NCBI RefSeq assembly: GCF_042432805.1
Contig: NZ_JBHLWO010000001.1
Coordinates: 1,116,001 to 1,180,000, forward strand
Direction: 5' to 3'
From: Olivibacter oleidegradans
Lineage (GTDB): Bacteria > Bacteroidota > Bacteroidia > Sphingobacteriales > Sphingobacteriaceae
DNA: 64,000 nt
Part shown: positions 1 through 7,974 of the stretch, piece by piece
Numbering within the stretch: position 1 is the first letter of the stretch
Layout: the number at the start of each line of letters is the position of its first letter
Made by a program: the position numbers and the translations under genes
Notes under the pieces: model-generated
What the model was told of the DNA's origin: nothing
Database searches by the model: none
What the model saw: only the letters and a program-made list of their open reading frames with translations

Positions 1-1
1 T

Positions 2-910
2 GAGAGTATGATTAAATGGACGAAAAAGAAAAATGGGCAGTGGGAATACGATTATAGCATTTTTGATAAATGGGTCGAGTTTATGATGAGTTTGGGAATC
101 AAGAAATTTATAAATTGTTATAGTATGATTCCCTGGAACCTGAAATTCTATTACTTTGATGAAGCGAGCGGAAAGAAGCAAGTGTTGGAAGCCAAGCCTG
201 GAGAGACAGCGTATAAAAATCATTGGAAAGATATGCTCGTAGATTTTGCAAAGCATCTCAAGTCCAAGGGCTGGTTTGATAAGACAACCATTGCAATGGA
301 TGAGCGCGCGATGAAGGATATGTTAGAAGCAATTGCAGTCATCAAAGAAGCAGATCCAAACTTTAATATCTCACTTGCGGGAGCCGACCATCCGGAGTTG
401 TACGATCAGTTGCTGGACTACTGTGTTGCTTTACGACATGAATTAAGTCCCGATTTAATTAATAAACGGCGGCGCAGCGGTTTTACAACCACGTTTTATA
501 CTTGTTGTACCGAACCTTTCCCTAATACGTTTACATCATCCTCTTATGCTGAATCCACCTGGCTGGCATGGTATGCGCTCAACAAGGATTTTGACGGCTA
601 CTTGCGCTGGGCCTTTAACTGCTGGGGGCCCCGTCCTTTGCAAGATACACGTTATGGTACATGGTTGGCGGGCGATGCCTGGCTGGTTTATCCGGGAGTT
701 AGGAGTTCCATTCGGTTTGAAAGACTGGTGGAAGGAATACAAGATTACGAAAAGGCAAAGATAATACGGGCACAGTTGAAAAAGGAGGGGCGAAACGAAG
801 AGCTTCAAAAGTTGGAAATGAAAATCAAAGCGTTTGAAACGGATGCGCTATCTGAAACACCGGCCTCTACTTTCGTCAACGAGGCGAAAGCTATATTGAA
901 TAGTTTTTAA
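2..910 (+). CDS. Glycoside hydrolase-like protein, DUF4091 domain (5'-partial)
   Basis: C-terminal part of a DUF4091-type glycosidase-like protein; the frame is open to the window edge, so the true start lies upstream and the first ATG at 8 is probably internal. The visible 300 residues look like the end of a TIM-barrel with an acidic MDER segment near residue 98, an aromatic-rich stretch with FNCWGPRPLQDTRYG near 204-218, and a helical C-terminal tail containing RFERLVEGIQDYE. Related proteins in Bacteroidota act on host or plant glycans outside the cytoplasm. The substrate cannot be told. The signal peptide and N-terminal domains are outside the window. Confidence 0.7.
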   Translation, partial: ESMIKWTKKKNGQWEYDYSIFDKWVEFMMSLGIKKFINCYSMIPWNLKFYYFDEASGKKQVLEAKPGETAYKNHWKDMLVDFAKHLKSKGWFDKTTIAMDERAMKDMLEAIAVIKEADPNFNISLAGADHPELYDQLLDYCVALRHELSPDLINKRRRSGFTTTFYTCCTEPFPNTFTSSSYAESTWLAWYALNKDFDGYLRWAFNCWGPRPLQDTRYGTWLAGDAWLVYPGVRSSIRFERLVEGIQDYEKAKIIRAQLKKEGRNEELQKLEMKIKAFETDALSETPASTFVNEAKAILNSF

Positions 911-1062
911 ATGAATTTATTGCTCGATCTTTTTTGGCCATTATTTACCAATGCTAAATGATGCATTACTGATAAATTTTCATGGCAGGAAGTAGGCAGA
1001 AATACTTATCTTCGGGACAAAATAGCATTATTGGTAACCATACTTTTTATCCTACACATTTT

Positions 1063-1914
1063 ATGAAACGAAATTTTTTGAATATTGTCATGCTTATGCT
1101 GGCCTTGTCTACACTGACTATAGACAACGCTTTTTCTCAAGGATTAAAAATGCCTGCGGCAAGTAGCAAACAAACCATTACACAAGACTTAGGTATCAGT
1201 CAGATTACCATCAGCTATGCAAGGCCAAATGTAAAGGGGCGTAAGATTTTTGGTGGCTTAGAACCTTATGGTGCTGTTTGGCGTACAGGTGCAAACGGTG
1301 CTACCACGCTTACATTTAGCGGGGATGTAATAATTAACGGAAAAACGATACCTGCCGGCACCTATGGCTTGTTTACGATCCCTAATAAAAACGAGTGGAC
1401 CATCATCTTGAATAAGGATAGCAAACAATGGGGTGCTTATGAATATAAGCAGGCGGACGATGTGTTGCGTTTTAATGTGAAGCCGGAGCAAACAAAAAGT
1501 AAAGTTGAAACTTTTACTATTAGTTTTCCGGAAGTTACAGCCACCGAAGCGACGTTAGCTATCGCATGGGAGAACACAAAAGTTACCTTTCCTATACAGG
1601 TAAATCAAGATGCCGAAATTATGGCTTCCATTGATGAGGCGATGAAGGGCGATAAAAAACCCTATTTAGCAGCTGCACAATACTATTTAAATAACAATAA
1701 GGATTTGGATAAAGCGCTTACTTGGGCGGACGAAGCGGTAAAAGCGAATCCGGCCTTGCCTTATCCGTACTATTGGAAGGCACAAATACAACTGAAAAAA
1801 GGAGATAAAGCTGGTGCTAAGGCGACTGCAGAATTGGGTAAGCAGGTTGCCGAGAAGGCTAAAAGCGACGAGTACATCCGTCTTAATAGTCAAATTATAG
1901 AGAAGGCAAAATAA
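1063..1914 (+). CDS. DUF2911 domain protein, exported
   Basis: 283-residue protein starting with MKRNFLNIVMLMLALSTL, a signal peptide probably cleaved after the AFSQ segment. A longer in-frame ATG at 982 would put 27 polar residues before the signal, so 1063 is preferred. The middle (about residues 30-170) is the DUF2911 domain, with the RPNVKGRKIFGGL and YGAVWRTGANGATTL segments. The last ~90 residues are helical and tetratricopeptide-like (DKALTWADEAVKANP). DUF2911 has no established activity; it is common in Bacteroidota. The gene seems to stand alone. Confidence 0.85.
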   Translation: MKRNFLNIVMLMLALSTLTIDNAFSQGLKMPAASSKQTITQDLGISQITISYARPNVKGRKIFGGLEPYGAVWRTGANGATTLTFSGDVIINGKTIPAGTYGLFTIPNKNEWTIILNKDSKQWGAYEYKQADDVLRFNVKPEQTKSKVETFTISFPEVTATEATLAIAWENTKVTFPIQVNQDAEIMASIDEAMKGDKKPYLAAAQYYLNNNKDLDKALTWADEAVKANPALPYPYYWKAQIQLKKGDKAGAKATAELGKQVAEKAKSDEYIRLNSQIIEKAK

Positions 1915-1926
1915 TTCTGTATCTTT

Positions 1927-1956
1927 GTGCCCCGTCACTATGTTAAGTAAGTGACA
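1927..1956 (+). terminator. Hairpin downstream of the DUF2911 gene
   Basis: The segment GTGCC..GTCAC followed by GTGAC..GGCAC forms a stem with one small internal loop, about 12 bases after the DUF2911 stop codon. A T-run (TCTTTTT) follows, but roughly ten bases after the stem, so this is not a textbook terminator. A TATCTTTG box overlaps its left edge (1920-1927), so the hairpin could alternatively lie at the start of an ffh leader. Confidence 0.4.
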
Positions 1957-2000
1957 GGCACTTAGAAGTCTTTTTATCCACCTTACACAGGGTGGACCAA

Positions 2001-2034
2001 TTGATCTGAGATAGAATTTTATTTTTTACTTTTG
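2001..2034 (+). promoter_or_regulatory. Candidate ffh promoter
   Basis: A TACTTTTG box at 2027-2034 matches the Bacteroidota -7 consensus TAnnTTTG, with TTG at 2001-2003 a somewhat long 23 bases upstream. The ffh ATG is at 2051, giving a short leader. A second TAnnTTTG match (TATCTTTG, 1920-1927) is an alternative start point. Confidence 0.5.
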
Positions 2035-2050
2035 AATTTTTACTTAATCT

Positions 2051-3391
2051 ATGTTTGATAGTTTACAGGATAAGTTAGACAGAGCCTTTAAAGTTCTAAA
2101 GGGGCAGGGAAATATTACCGAGATTAACGTAGCGGAGACCGTAAAGGAAATAAGAAAAGCCTTGCTGGATGCTGACGTTAACTATAAAACAGCTAAAGCT
2201 TTTACCGATGAAGTGAAGCAAAAGGCTTTAGGTGAAAATGTCCTCACGAGCATTTCTCCGGGTCAGTTGTTAACCAAGATCATGAATGATGAGCTTACCC
2301 AACTTATGGGTGGCACTGCGACAGATCTGGAGCTTGGTAAAAATCCAACGGTTATATTAATTGCGGGGTTAAATGGTGCGGGTAAAACAACTTTTACCGG
2401 GAAGTTGGCGAAATACCTAAAGGAGAAAAGAGGTAAAAAACCTTTGTTGGTTGCGGGTGATGTTTACCGTCCTGCGGCAATCGATCAGCTTGAGGTATTA
2501 GCCCAACAAGTGGATGTACCTGTATACACGAATCGGGAGTCTAAAGATCCTATCGCCATCGCCGAAGAGGGAGTTGCTGCGGCTAAACGTAATGGGCAGA
2601 ACGTAGTTATTGTTGATACCGCGGGTCGCTTAGCCATTGACGAGGCACTCATGAACGAAATTTCAGCTGTTAAAGAAGCCACGAATCCGCATGAGATTTT
2701 GTTTGTTGTCGACTCCATGACCGGTCAAGATGCCGTTAATACAGCAAAAGTTTTTAATGACCGCTTGGATTTTACCGGTGTTGTGTTGACTAAATTAGAT
2801 GGTGACACAAGGGGTGGTGCGGCGCTTTCGATCAAATCGGTTGTAAACAAGCCGATTAAGTTTATCGGTACCGGTGAAAAGATGGATGCTTTGGACGTGT
2901 TCCATCCTGACCGTATGGCGTCCCGTATCCTTGGGATGGGTGACGTAGTATCGTTGGTTGAACGTGCACAGCAACAGTTTGACGAAAAAGAGGCGGCCGC
3001 TTTACAGAAAAAGATCCGTAAGAATAAGTTTGATTTTAACGACTTTATTAGTCAGATCCAGCAAATCAAAAAGATGGGAAATATGAAGGATTTGATGGGA
3101 ATGATACCGGGTGTTGGGAAGGCTATTAAAGATATTGATATTGACGATGATGCCTTTAAGCCGATCGAGGCTATTATTGGATCGATGACGCCATATGAAC
3201 GGGAGAATCCGGACGCAATCGATCAGAAAAGACGTTTGCGAATCGCAAAGGGTTCGGGTACCGATATCAATGACGTTAATAAATTAATGAAGCAATTCAG
3301 TGATATGCGGAAAATGATGAAGCAATTCTCAAATCCTTCCTTAGCTGCTAAAATGATGCGAGGAATGCCCCGTACGCCTTTTGGAAAATAG
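2051..3391 (+). CDS. ffh: Signal recognition particle protein Ffh
   Basis: 446-residue SRP54 GTPase, full length for the family. It binds SRP RNA and signal sequences emerging from the ribosome and hands them to FtsY at the membrane. An N-terminal helical bundle is followed by the GTPase domain: P-loop GLNGAGKTT near 106-114, DTAGR at 189-193, TKLDGDTRGG at 247-256. The methionine-rich M domain (KKMGNMKDLMGMIPG, MRKMMKQF) fills the C-terminus. No SRP RNA gene was recognised nearby. A perfect terminator follows directly. Confidence 0.98.
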   Translation: MFDSLQDKLDRAFKVLKGQGNITEINVAETVKEIRKALLDADVNYKTAKAFTDEVKQKALGENVLTSISPGQLLTKIMNDELTQLMGGTATDLELGKNPTVILIAGLNGAGKTTFTGKLAKYLKEKRGKKPLLVAGDVYRPAAIDQLEVLAQQVDVPVYTNRESKDPIAIAEEGVAAAKRNGQNVVIVDTAGRLAIDEALMNEISAVKEATNPHEILFVVDSMTGQDAVNTAKVFNDRLDFTGVVLTKLDGDTRGGAALSIKSVVNKPIKFIGTGEKMDALDVFHPDRMASRILGMGDVVSLVERAQQQFDEKEAAALQKKIRKNKFDFNDFISQIQQIKKMGNMKDLMGMIPGVGKAIKDIDIDDDAFKPIEAIIGSMTPYERENPDAIDQKRRLRIAKGSGTDINDVNKLMKQFSDMRKMMKQFSNPSLAAKMMRGMPRTPFGK

Positions 3392-3418
3392 GTCAGGCAG
3401 TATAAAATGGCTTAAATG

Positions 3419-3450
3419 GGCGGTATCTCTTTCGTGATACCGCCTTTTTT
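3419..3450 (+). terminator. Rho-independent terminator after ffh
   Basis: GGCGGTATC (3419-3427) pairs perfectly with GATACCGCC (3436-3444) over an 8-base loop and is followed by six T residues (3445-3450). It lies 27 bases after the ffh stop and separates ffh from the ComM-like gene. Confidence 0.9.
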
Positions 3451-3489
3451 ATTATCTTGGGGCTTCTTAACTGTACTAAACCTAAAAAT

Positions 3490-5028
3490 ATGTTGGTAAA
3501 AACTTTTAGCAGCGCAGTTTATGGAATTAAGGCCACAACAATTACTATTGAGGTCAATATATCCTCGGGGACACAATACTTCATCGTCGGACTGCCCGAT
3601 AGTGCTATAAAAGAAAGTACATTTCGAGTAGAGAGCGCTCTACACAGCGCCGGTCTCCGAATGCCGAGGCAGAAAATCGTTATCAATATGGCACCCGCTG
3701 ATATTAAGAAGGAGGGATCAGCCTATGACTTAGCGATGGCTATAGGTATCTTGGCAGCTTCTGGCCAAATTAATGCACATAAGCTTGATAAATATCTTTT
3801 ACTGGGCGAATTATCACTGGACGGTAGCCTACAAGCCATTAAGGGAGCCTTATCGATTGCTATCCAAGCGCAAAAGGAGGGATTCAAAGGTATCGTGTTA
3901 CCGGCGATCAATGCCCGAGAAGCAGCTGTAGTCGGAGATCTGGAGGTCTATGGCCTGGAAAATATCAGTGAAGTGATTGCTTTTGCAAATGAAGAGAAGA
4001 CCTTTGACCGAATATTCGTTGATACGAAAGCTGAGTTTTTAAATAACGCCAATAATTACGACACCGATTTTGCTGATGTACAAGGGCAAGAGAATATCAA
4101 ACGCGCATTGGAAATTGCGGCAGCAGGCGGGCATAATGTTATCCTGATTGGCCCGCCCGGTGCCGGTAAAACGATGCTAGCCAAAAGATTACCGTCTATC
4201 CTGCCGCCGTTAAGTTTATCAGAGTCGTTGGAAACGACTAAAATACATTCAGTGGCCGGGAAGATAGCCGCTTCTAGCTCGCTCATGACGATAAGGCCCT
4301 TTCGTGCCCCACATCATACGGTTAGCGATGTGGCATTGGTTGGTGGTGGAGGGAACCCCCAACCGGGCGAAATTTCATTAGCACATAACGGTGTGTTGTT
4401 TCTGGACGAGCTCCCCGAGTTTAAGCGTTCTGTTTTAGAGGTGTTAAGGCAACCTCTTGAAGAAAGACAAATCACTATTTCCCGCGCTAAGTTTACCGTA
4501 GATTATCCCGCTAGTTTTATGCTAATCGCTTCCATGAATCCCTGTCCTTGCGGGTATTATAACCATCCGGATAAAGACTGCGTATGTTCACCTATGCATG
4601 TTCAACGCTACTTAAGTAAAGTGTCGGGCCCCCTACTTGATCGGATCGATCTACATGTAGAAGTTACACCGGTAAACTTTCAGGAATTAACAGCGAAACA
4701 ACGTGCAGAATCGAGTAAAACAATAAGGAGTCGCGTAATACAAGCAAGGGAGATGCAAGAGCAGCGATTCAAGAGGGAAGACAAAATGCATAATAATGCC
4801 CAAATGAATACAAAGAAAGTACGTGAGCTCTGTAAAGTCAATGCCGCCGGGCAAACACTGTTAAAAAATGCGATGGAAAAATTGGGGCTTTCAGCTCGAG
4901 CTTACGATCGTATTTTGAAGGTCGCCAGAACCATCGCCGATCTTGATGGAAATCCGGAAATCGAAGTGCATCATTTAGCTGAAGCAATCCATTATAGAAG
5001 CTTAGACAGAGAAGCTTGGGCAGGGTAG
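3490..5028 (+). CDS. YifB/ComM-family Mg-chelatase-like AAA ATPase
   Basis: 512-residue YifB/ComM protein. Characterised ComM is a hexameric helicase promoting branch migration during integration of transformed DNA. The N-terminal Lon-protease-like fold (TIEVNISSGTQYFIVGLPD) is followed by the Mg-chelatase ATPase domain with Walker A GPPGAGKT near residue 221, the Walker B-type LFLDELPEF, and a cysteine cluster NPCPCGYYNHPDKDCVCS near 350. The C-terminal helical domain includes LSARAYDRILKVARTIADL. The ATG at 3490 is chosen over an upstream TTG because homologues start MLVKTFS-like. No other competence gene is nearby. Confidence 0.93.
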   Translation: MLVKTFSSAVYGIKATTITIEVNISSGTQYFIVGLPDSAIKESTFRVESALHSAGLRMPRQKIVINMAPADIKKEGSAYDLAMAIGILAASGQINAHKLDKYLLLGELSLDGSLQAIKGALSIAIQAQKEGFKGIVLPAINAREAAVVGDLEVYGLENISEVIAFANEEKTFDRIFVDTKAEFLNNANNYDTDFADVQGQENIKRALEIAAAGGHNVILIGPPGAGKTMLAKRLPSILPPLSLSESLETTKIHSVAGKIAASSSLMTIRPFRAPHHTVSDVALVGGGGNPQPGEISLAHNGVLFLDELPEFKRSVLEVLRQPLEERQITISRAKFTVDYPASFMLIASMNPCPCGYYNHPDKDCVCSPMHVQRYLSKVSGPLLDRIDLHVEVTPVNFQELTAKQRAESSKTIRSRVIQAREMQEQRFKREDKMHNNAQMNTKKVRELCKVNAAGQTLLKNAMEKLGLSARAYDRILKVARTIADLDGNPEIEVHHLAEAIHYRSLDREAWAG

Positions 5029-5100
5029 TAATCGTTATTTGTTATTAGTTGCTGGTTATCCGTAATTAACTTCTTAAATAAGTGACTAGGTCCATTGAAA

Positions 5101-5140
5101 CAGAAAAAGCCTTCCTGAATTTAAAGAAAGGCTTTTCTGA
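5101..5140. terminator. Bidirectional terminator between the ComM-like gene and tsf
   Basis: AAAAGCCTT (5105-5113) pairs with AAGGCTTTT (5128-5136), extended outwards by CAG/CTG with one bulge, with A and T runs on either side. It lies between two convergent genes and could stop transcription in both directions. An imperfect inverted repeat sharing GTTGCTGGTTAT frames it (about 5044-5059 and 5171-5186). Confidence 0.8.
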
Positions 5141-5202
5141 AGAATGATTATTGCCGATTGGGTTACTAACAACTAATAACCAGCAACCAACAACTAAAAT
5201 AA

Positions 5203-6042
5203 CTAAGCGCCTAATTGCACGCGTTTAAATGCAGTGACTGTTAATCCCTTGGAAACACTATCAAGGAATTGAGCAACACTTTTTGAGTTATCTTTAACAA
5301 ACTCTTGATTCAATAAAGTTGAATCTTTGTAGAATTTGTTCAATTTACCTTGAGCAATTTTTTCCACCATATTTTCAGGTTTTCCCTCAGCACGGATTTG
5401 CTCTTTTGCAATTTCTAATTCACGTTCAATTGTACGAGCATCAACGCCATCTTTATCAATAGCAACGGGATTCATCGCAGCAATTTGCATAGCCACATCT
5501 TTACCTGCATCTTCTGCACCTGCCACGTCTGCGCTTAAGCCTACTAATACACCTAAACGATAGTTACCATGAATATAAGGAACGACTTTATCTGCAGTCA
5601 CCACCTCATATTTAGAAACCTCAATTTTTTCTCCGATTTTACCTGTTTGGTCTATCAATAAATCGGCAATTTTTGCTCCATTGATACTTAATGCTTTCAA
5701 ATCCTCCAAAGTAGCCGGAGCAGCTTCGATAGCGGCATCGGCAACGCTTTCAGCAAAAGCAATGAAATCAGCATTTTTTGCAACAAAGTCTGTTTCGCAG
5801 TTTACTTCAACAACTACGCCACGTTTGCCATCAGCAGTTGTTTTTGCAATAACAACACCTTCGTTAGAGTCGCGATCCTGGCGGCTAGCGGCCACTTTAG
5901 CTCCCTTTTTACGTAAGTAATCAACTGCGGCCTCAAAATCGCCGTTGGCTTCCACTAAGGCTTTTTTGCAATCCATCATACCAGCACCTGTTTGTTGGCG
6001 CAATTTATTTACGTCTGATGCAGAAATTTGTACTGTAGACAT
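5203..6042 (-). CDS. tsf: Elongation factor Ts
   Basis: 279-residue EF-Ts, the guanine nucleotide exchange factor for EF-Tu. The N-terminal UBA-like domain has LRQQTGAGMMDCKKALVEANGD, and the core carries the EF-Tu-contacting TDFVAKN motif near residues 84-90. Length matches EF-Ts proteins of about 280 residues. It is the last gene of the operon rplM-rpsI-rpsB-tsf. The 116-base gap to rpsB is the longest in the operon and contains a strong hairpin, so tsf may be tuned separately. A bidirectional terminator follows. Confidence 0.98.
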   Translation of the reverse strand: MSTVQISASDVNKLRQQTGAGMMDCKKALVEANGDFEAAVDYLRKKGAKVAASRQDRDSNEGVVIAKTTADGKRGVVVEVNCETDFVAKNADFIAFAESVADAAIEAAPATLEDLKALSINGAKIADLLIDQTGKIGEKIEVSKYEVVTADKVVPYIHGNYRLGVLVGLSADVAGAEDAGKDVAMQIAAMNPVAIDKDGVDARTIERELEIAKEQIRAEGKPENMVEKIAQGKLNKFYKDSTLLNQEFVKDNSKSVAQFLDSVSKGLTVTAFKRVQLGA

Positions 6043-6079
6043 TTTATTTTCCTTTTTTAATATGCTTTATAAATAAGTT

Positions 6080-6146
6080 ATGGGTTACGAGTTCCGCACG
6101 GTAAGCATAACTTCAGCAAGCTTACCGGAGGTGACCCCTAACCCAT
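6080..6146 (-). promoter_or_regulatory. Structured rpsB-tsf spacer hairpin
   Basis: A nested inverted repeat in the transcribed rpsB-tsf spacer: outer arms ATGGGTTA (6080-6087) and TAACCCAT (6139-6146), inner arms CGGTAAGC (6099-6106) and GCTTACCG (6120-6127), all perfectly paired. No T-run follows, so it is not a standard terminator. It may be an mRNA processing or stability element or an attenuator. The E. coli rpsB-tsf spacer is also known to carry a partial terminator. Confidence 0.6.
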
Positions 6147-6158
6147 ACTTGGATTTAA

Positions 6159-6983
6159 TTATTCTCCGTCTTTTGCTTCCGTAGCTTCTGCTTTACGTTC
6201 ACGTTTAGGAGCAACTTCAGCTGCCGGCTCTTCCCCACTATCAACTTTCGCCTTTGCTGCTGCAGCTTCTTTCTCTGCTTCCTCTTCTTTATCACGTTTA
6301 CGTTCTTCCAATCCTTCTATAATCGCTTGCTTGATTACGTTTGTAATCAACGTAATTGATTTCGTAGCATCGTCATTCGCCGGGATGGGGAAATCGATGT
6401 TGGTAGGATCGGAGTTTGTATCTACCATTGCGAAGGTAGGAATGTTCAATTTTAGCGCTTCGCTAACTGCAATGTGCTCTTTCTTTACATCAATAATGAA
6501 AAGCGCAGCAGGCAAGCGGTTTAAATCGGCAATACCACCTAATAGGTTTTCCAATTTAATACGCTCACGTTGAATCATTAACTTCTCCTTCTTTGATAAT
6601 ACGTCGTAAGTACCATCTTTAGTCATCTTATCGATGTTAGACATCTTTTTGATAGACTTACGAACAGTAGCAAAGTTAGTAAGCATACCACCCAACCAAC
6701 GCTCAGTAACATAAGGCATGTTTACTGCTTTTGCTTGTTCAGCAACGATATCTTTAGCTTGCTTTTTTGTAGCTACAAATAATACTTTACGTCCTGATTT
6801 TACGATTTGCTTAATAGCTGAAGCGGCTTCTTCAAGCTTTGCTAAAGTTTTGTTCAAATCGATAATGTGGATGCCATTGCGCTCCATGAAAATGTACTTA
6901 GCCATTTTCGGATCCCATTTACGGGTAAGGTGACCAAAGTGTACACCTGCATCCAGTAATTCCTGATATGTTGTTCTTGCCAT
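6159..6983 (-). CDS. rpsB: 30S ribosomal protein S2
   Basis: 274-residue S2. It starts MARTTYQELLDAGVHFGHLTRKWDPKM and contains the S2 signature region VTERWLGGMLTNFATVRKSI. The C-terminal ~45 residues are a low-complexity Glu/Ala/Lys tail (KEEEAEKEAAAAKAKVDS) beyond the conserved fold, as in many Bacteroidota S2 proteins. It lies 18 bases after rpsI and is clearly co-transcribed with it. The tail would be disordered and contributes nothing obvious to the fold. Confidence 0.98.
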   Translation of the reverse strand: MARTTYQELLDAGVHFGHLTRKWDPKMAKYIFMERNGIHIIDLNKTLAKLEEAASAIKQIVKSGRKVLFVATKKQAKDIVAEQAKAVNMPYVTERWLGGMLTNFATVRKSIKKMSNIDKMTKDGTYDVLSKKEKLMIQRERIKLENLLGGIADLNRLPAALFIIDVKKEHIAVSEALKLNIPTFAMVDTNSDPTNIDFPIPANDDATKSITLITNVIKQAIIEGLEERKRDKEEEAEKEAAAAKAKVDSGEEPAAEVAPKRERKAEATEAKDGE

Positions 6984-7001
6984 TGTTTGATCCTCCTTAA
7001 A

Positions 7002-7388
7002 TTAACGTTTACTAAATTGAAATCTTCTACGTGCTTTACGACGTCCCGGTTTCTTACGCTCAACCATCCGGTCATCGCGAGTCATCAATCCTTTGGCACG
7101 TAATGCAGATTTCACCTCTGGGTTAAGCTCTACCAATGCTTTAGCAATTGCTAAACGCACGGCCTCTGCCTGTCCTTTTACGCCTCCTCCAGCTACGTTA
7201 ACTTTTACATCAAAATTACCGGCAACTCCGGCAACTTCTGTACTTTGAGTAACAATATATTGCAATGGCAATGTAGGGAAATACTCTTTGTAATCTTTAC
7301 CATTTACGGTAATGTTGCCGCTACCAGCAGATAAATAAATACGGGCAACAGCGGTTTTTCTTCTTCCTGAAGTGTTTGTTGTTGACAT
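7002..7388 (-). CDS. rpsI: 30S ribosomal protein S9
   Basis: 128-residue S9, full length. It starts MSTTNTSGRRKTAVARIYL and ends with the basic tail RKKPGRRKARRRFQFSKR, whose terminal arginine-lysine residues reach the P-site tRNA in the ribosome. The conserved GGGVKGQAEAVRLAIAKAL segment is present. It is the second gene of the rplM operon, 11 bases after rplM. Confidence 0.98.
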   Translation of the reverse strand: MSTTNTSGRRKTAVARIYLSAGSGNITVNGKDYKEYFPTLPLQYIVTQSTEVAGVAGNFDVKVNVAGGGVKGQAEAVRLAIAKALVELNPEVKSALRAKGLMTRDDRMVERKKPGRRKARRRFQFSKR

Positions 7389-7399
7389 TTCTTCTCTCT

Positions 7400-7843
7400 T
7401 TAGAATTTAACTGTTTTAGGATTTTGTGCCGCGTGAGGGTGCTCAGGACCTGCATACACAAATAAATTTCTGTACAAAGCGCGACCTAAACGATTTTTAG
7501 GAAGCATGCCACGTACCGCCTTCTCAATCACACGGGTAGGGTGCTTTGCCAATAATTCTTTGGGAGAAATGAAACGCTGACCACCTGGGTAACCAGTGTA
7601 AGAAACATATTGCTTTTCGCCTAATTTGTTTCCTGTCAACTTAATCTTGTCTGCATTAATAACAATGACGTTATCTCCGCAGTCTACGTGTGGGGTGTAC
7701 GTAGGCTTGTGCTTACCTCTGATTACCTTGGCAATCTGAGATGACAAGCGCCCCAAAATCTCACCTTCAGCGTCAACAACGATCCATTCTTTGTTAACGG
7801 TGTTTTTGTTGGCTGAGACAGTTTTGTAACTTAACGTATTCAC
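7400..7843 (-). CDS. rplM: 50S ribosomal protein L13
   Basis: 147-residue L13, full length. It has the conserved WIVVDAEGEILGRLSSQIAKV start of the fold and the YTPHVDCGDNVIVINADKI and GMLPKNRLGRALYRNLFVY signatures. It is the first gene of the operon rplM-rpsI-rpsB-tsf. A TAnnTTTG promoter box lies 57 bases upstream on the same strand. The rplM-rpsI pairing is universal in bacteria; adding rpsB-tsf directly behind is typical of Bacteroidota. Confidence 0.98.
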   Translation of the reverse strand: MNTLSYKTVSANKNTVNKEWIVVDAEGEILGRLSSQIAKVIRGKHKPTYTPHVDCGDNVIVINADKIKLTGNKLGEKQYVSYTGYPGGQRFISPKELLAKHPTRVIEKAVRGMLPKNRLGRALYRNLFVYAGPEHPHAAQNPKTVKF

Positions 7844-7899
7844 TTGCTTGATTTTGAATTAATTAAACAATATACTTTTTTCCTTATTTTAAAGGACTG

Positions 7900-7907
7900 C
7901 AAAGGTA
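7900..7907 (-). promoter_or_regulatory. -7 box of the rplM operon promoter
   Basis: Reading leftwards, TACCTTTG matches TAnnTTTG. Only a weak T-rich -33 region is seen 20 bases upstream. The bases after the box (TTTGCAGTCCT) are identical to those at the tRNA-Asp promoter box at 9717-9724. Confidence 0.65.
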
Positions 7908-7974
7908 GACAGAAAAATTCGTATTTTAAAAATATTATTAAAAAATATATTGATACTGAGTAAGTTTTCTCTTT

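Noticed and set aside
982..1062. N-terminal extension of the DUF2911 protein from the ATG at 982
   Set aside because: It would place 27 polar residues ahead of an obvious signal peptide.
1915..2050. SRP RNA gene next to ffh
   Set aside because: The hairpins in this spacer lack the conserved GGAAGG-AGCA apical loop of SRP RNA.
5036..5197. Imperfect inverted repeats around the tsf/ComM-like terminator as a mobile element
   Set aside because: Similarity is limited to about a dozen bases, arms are degenerate and no target duplication is seen; they probably just extend the terminator structure.
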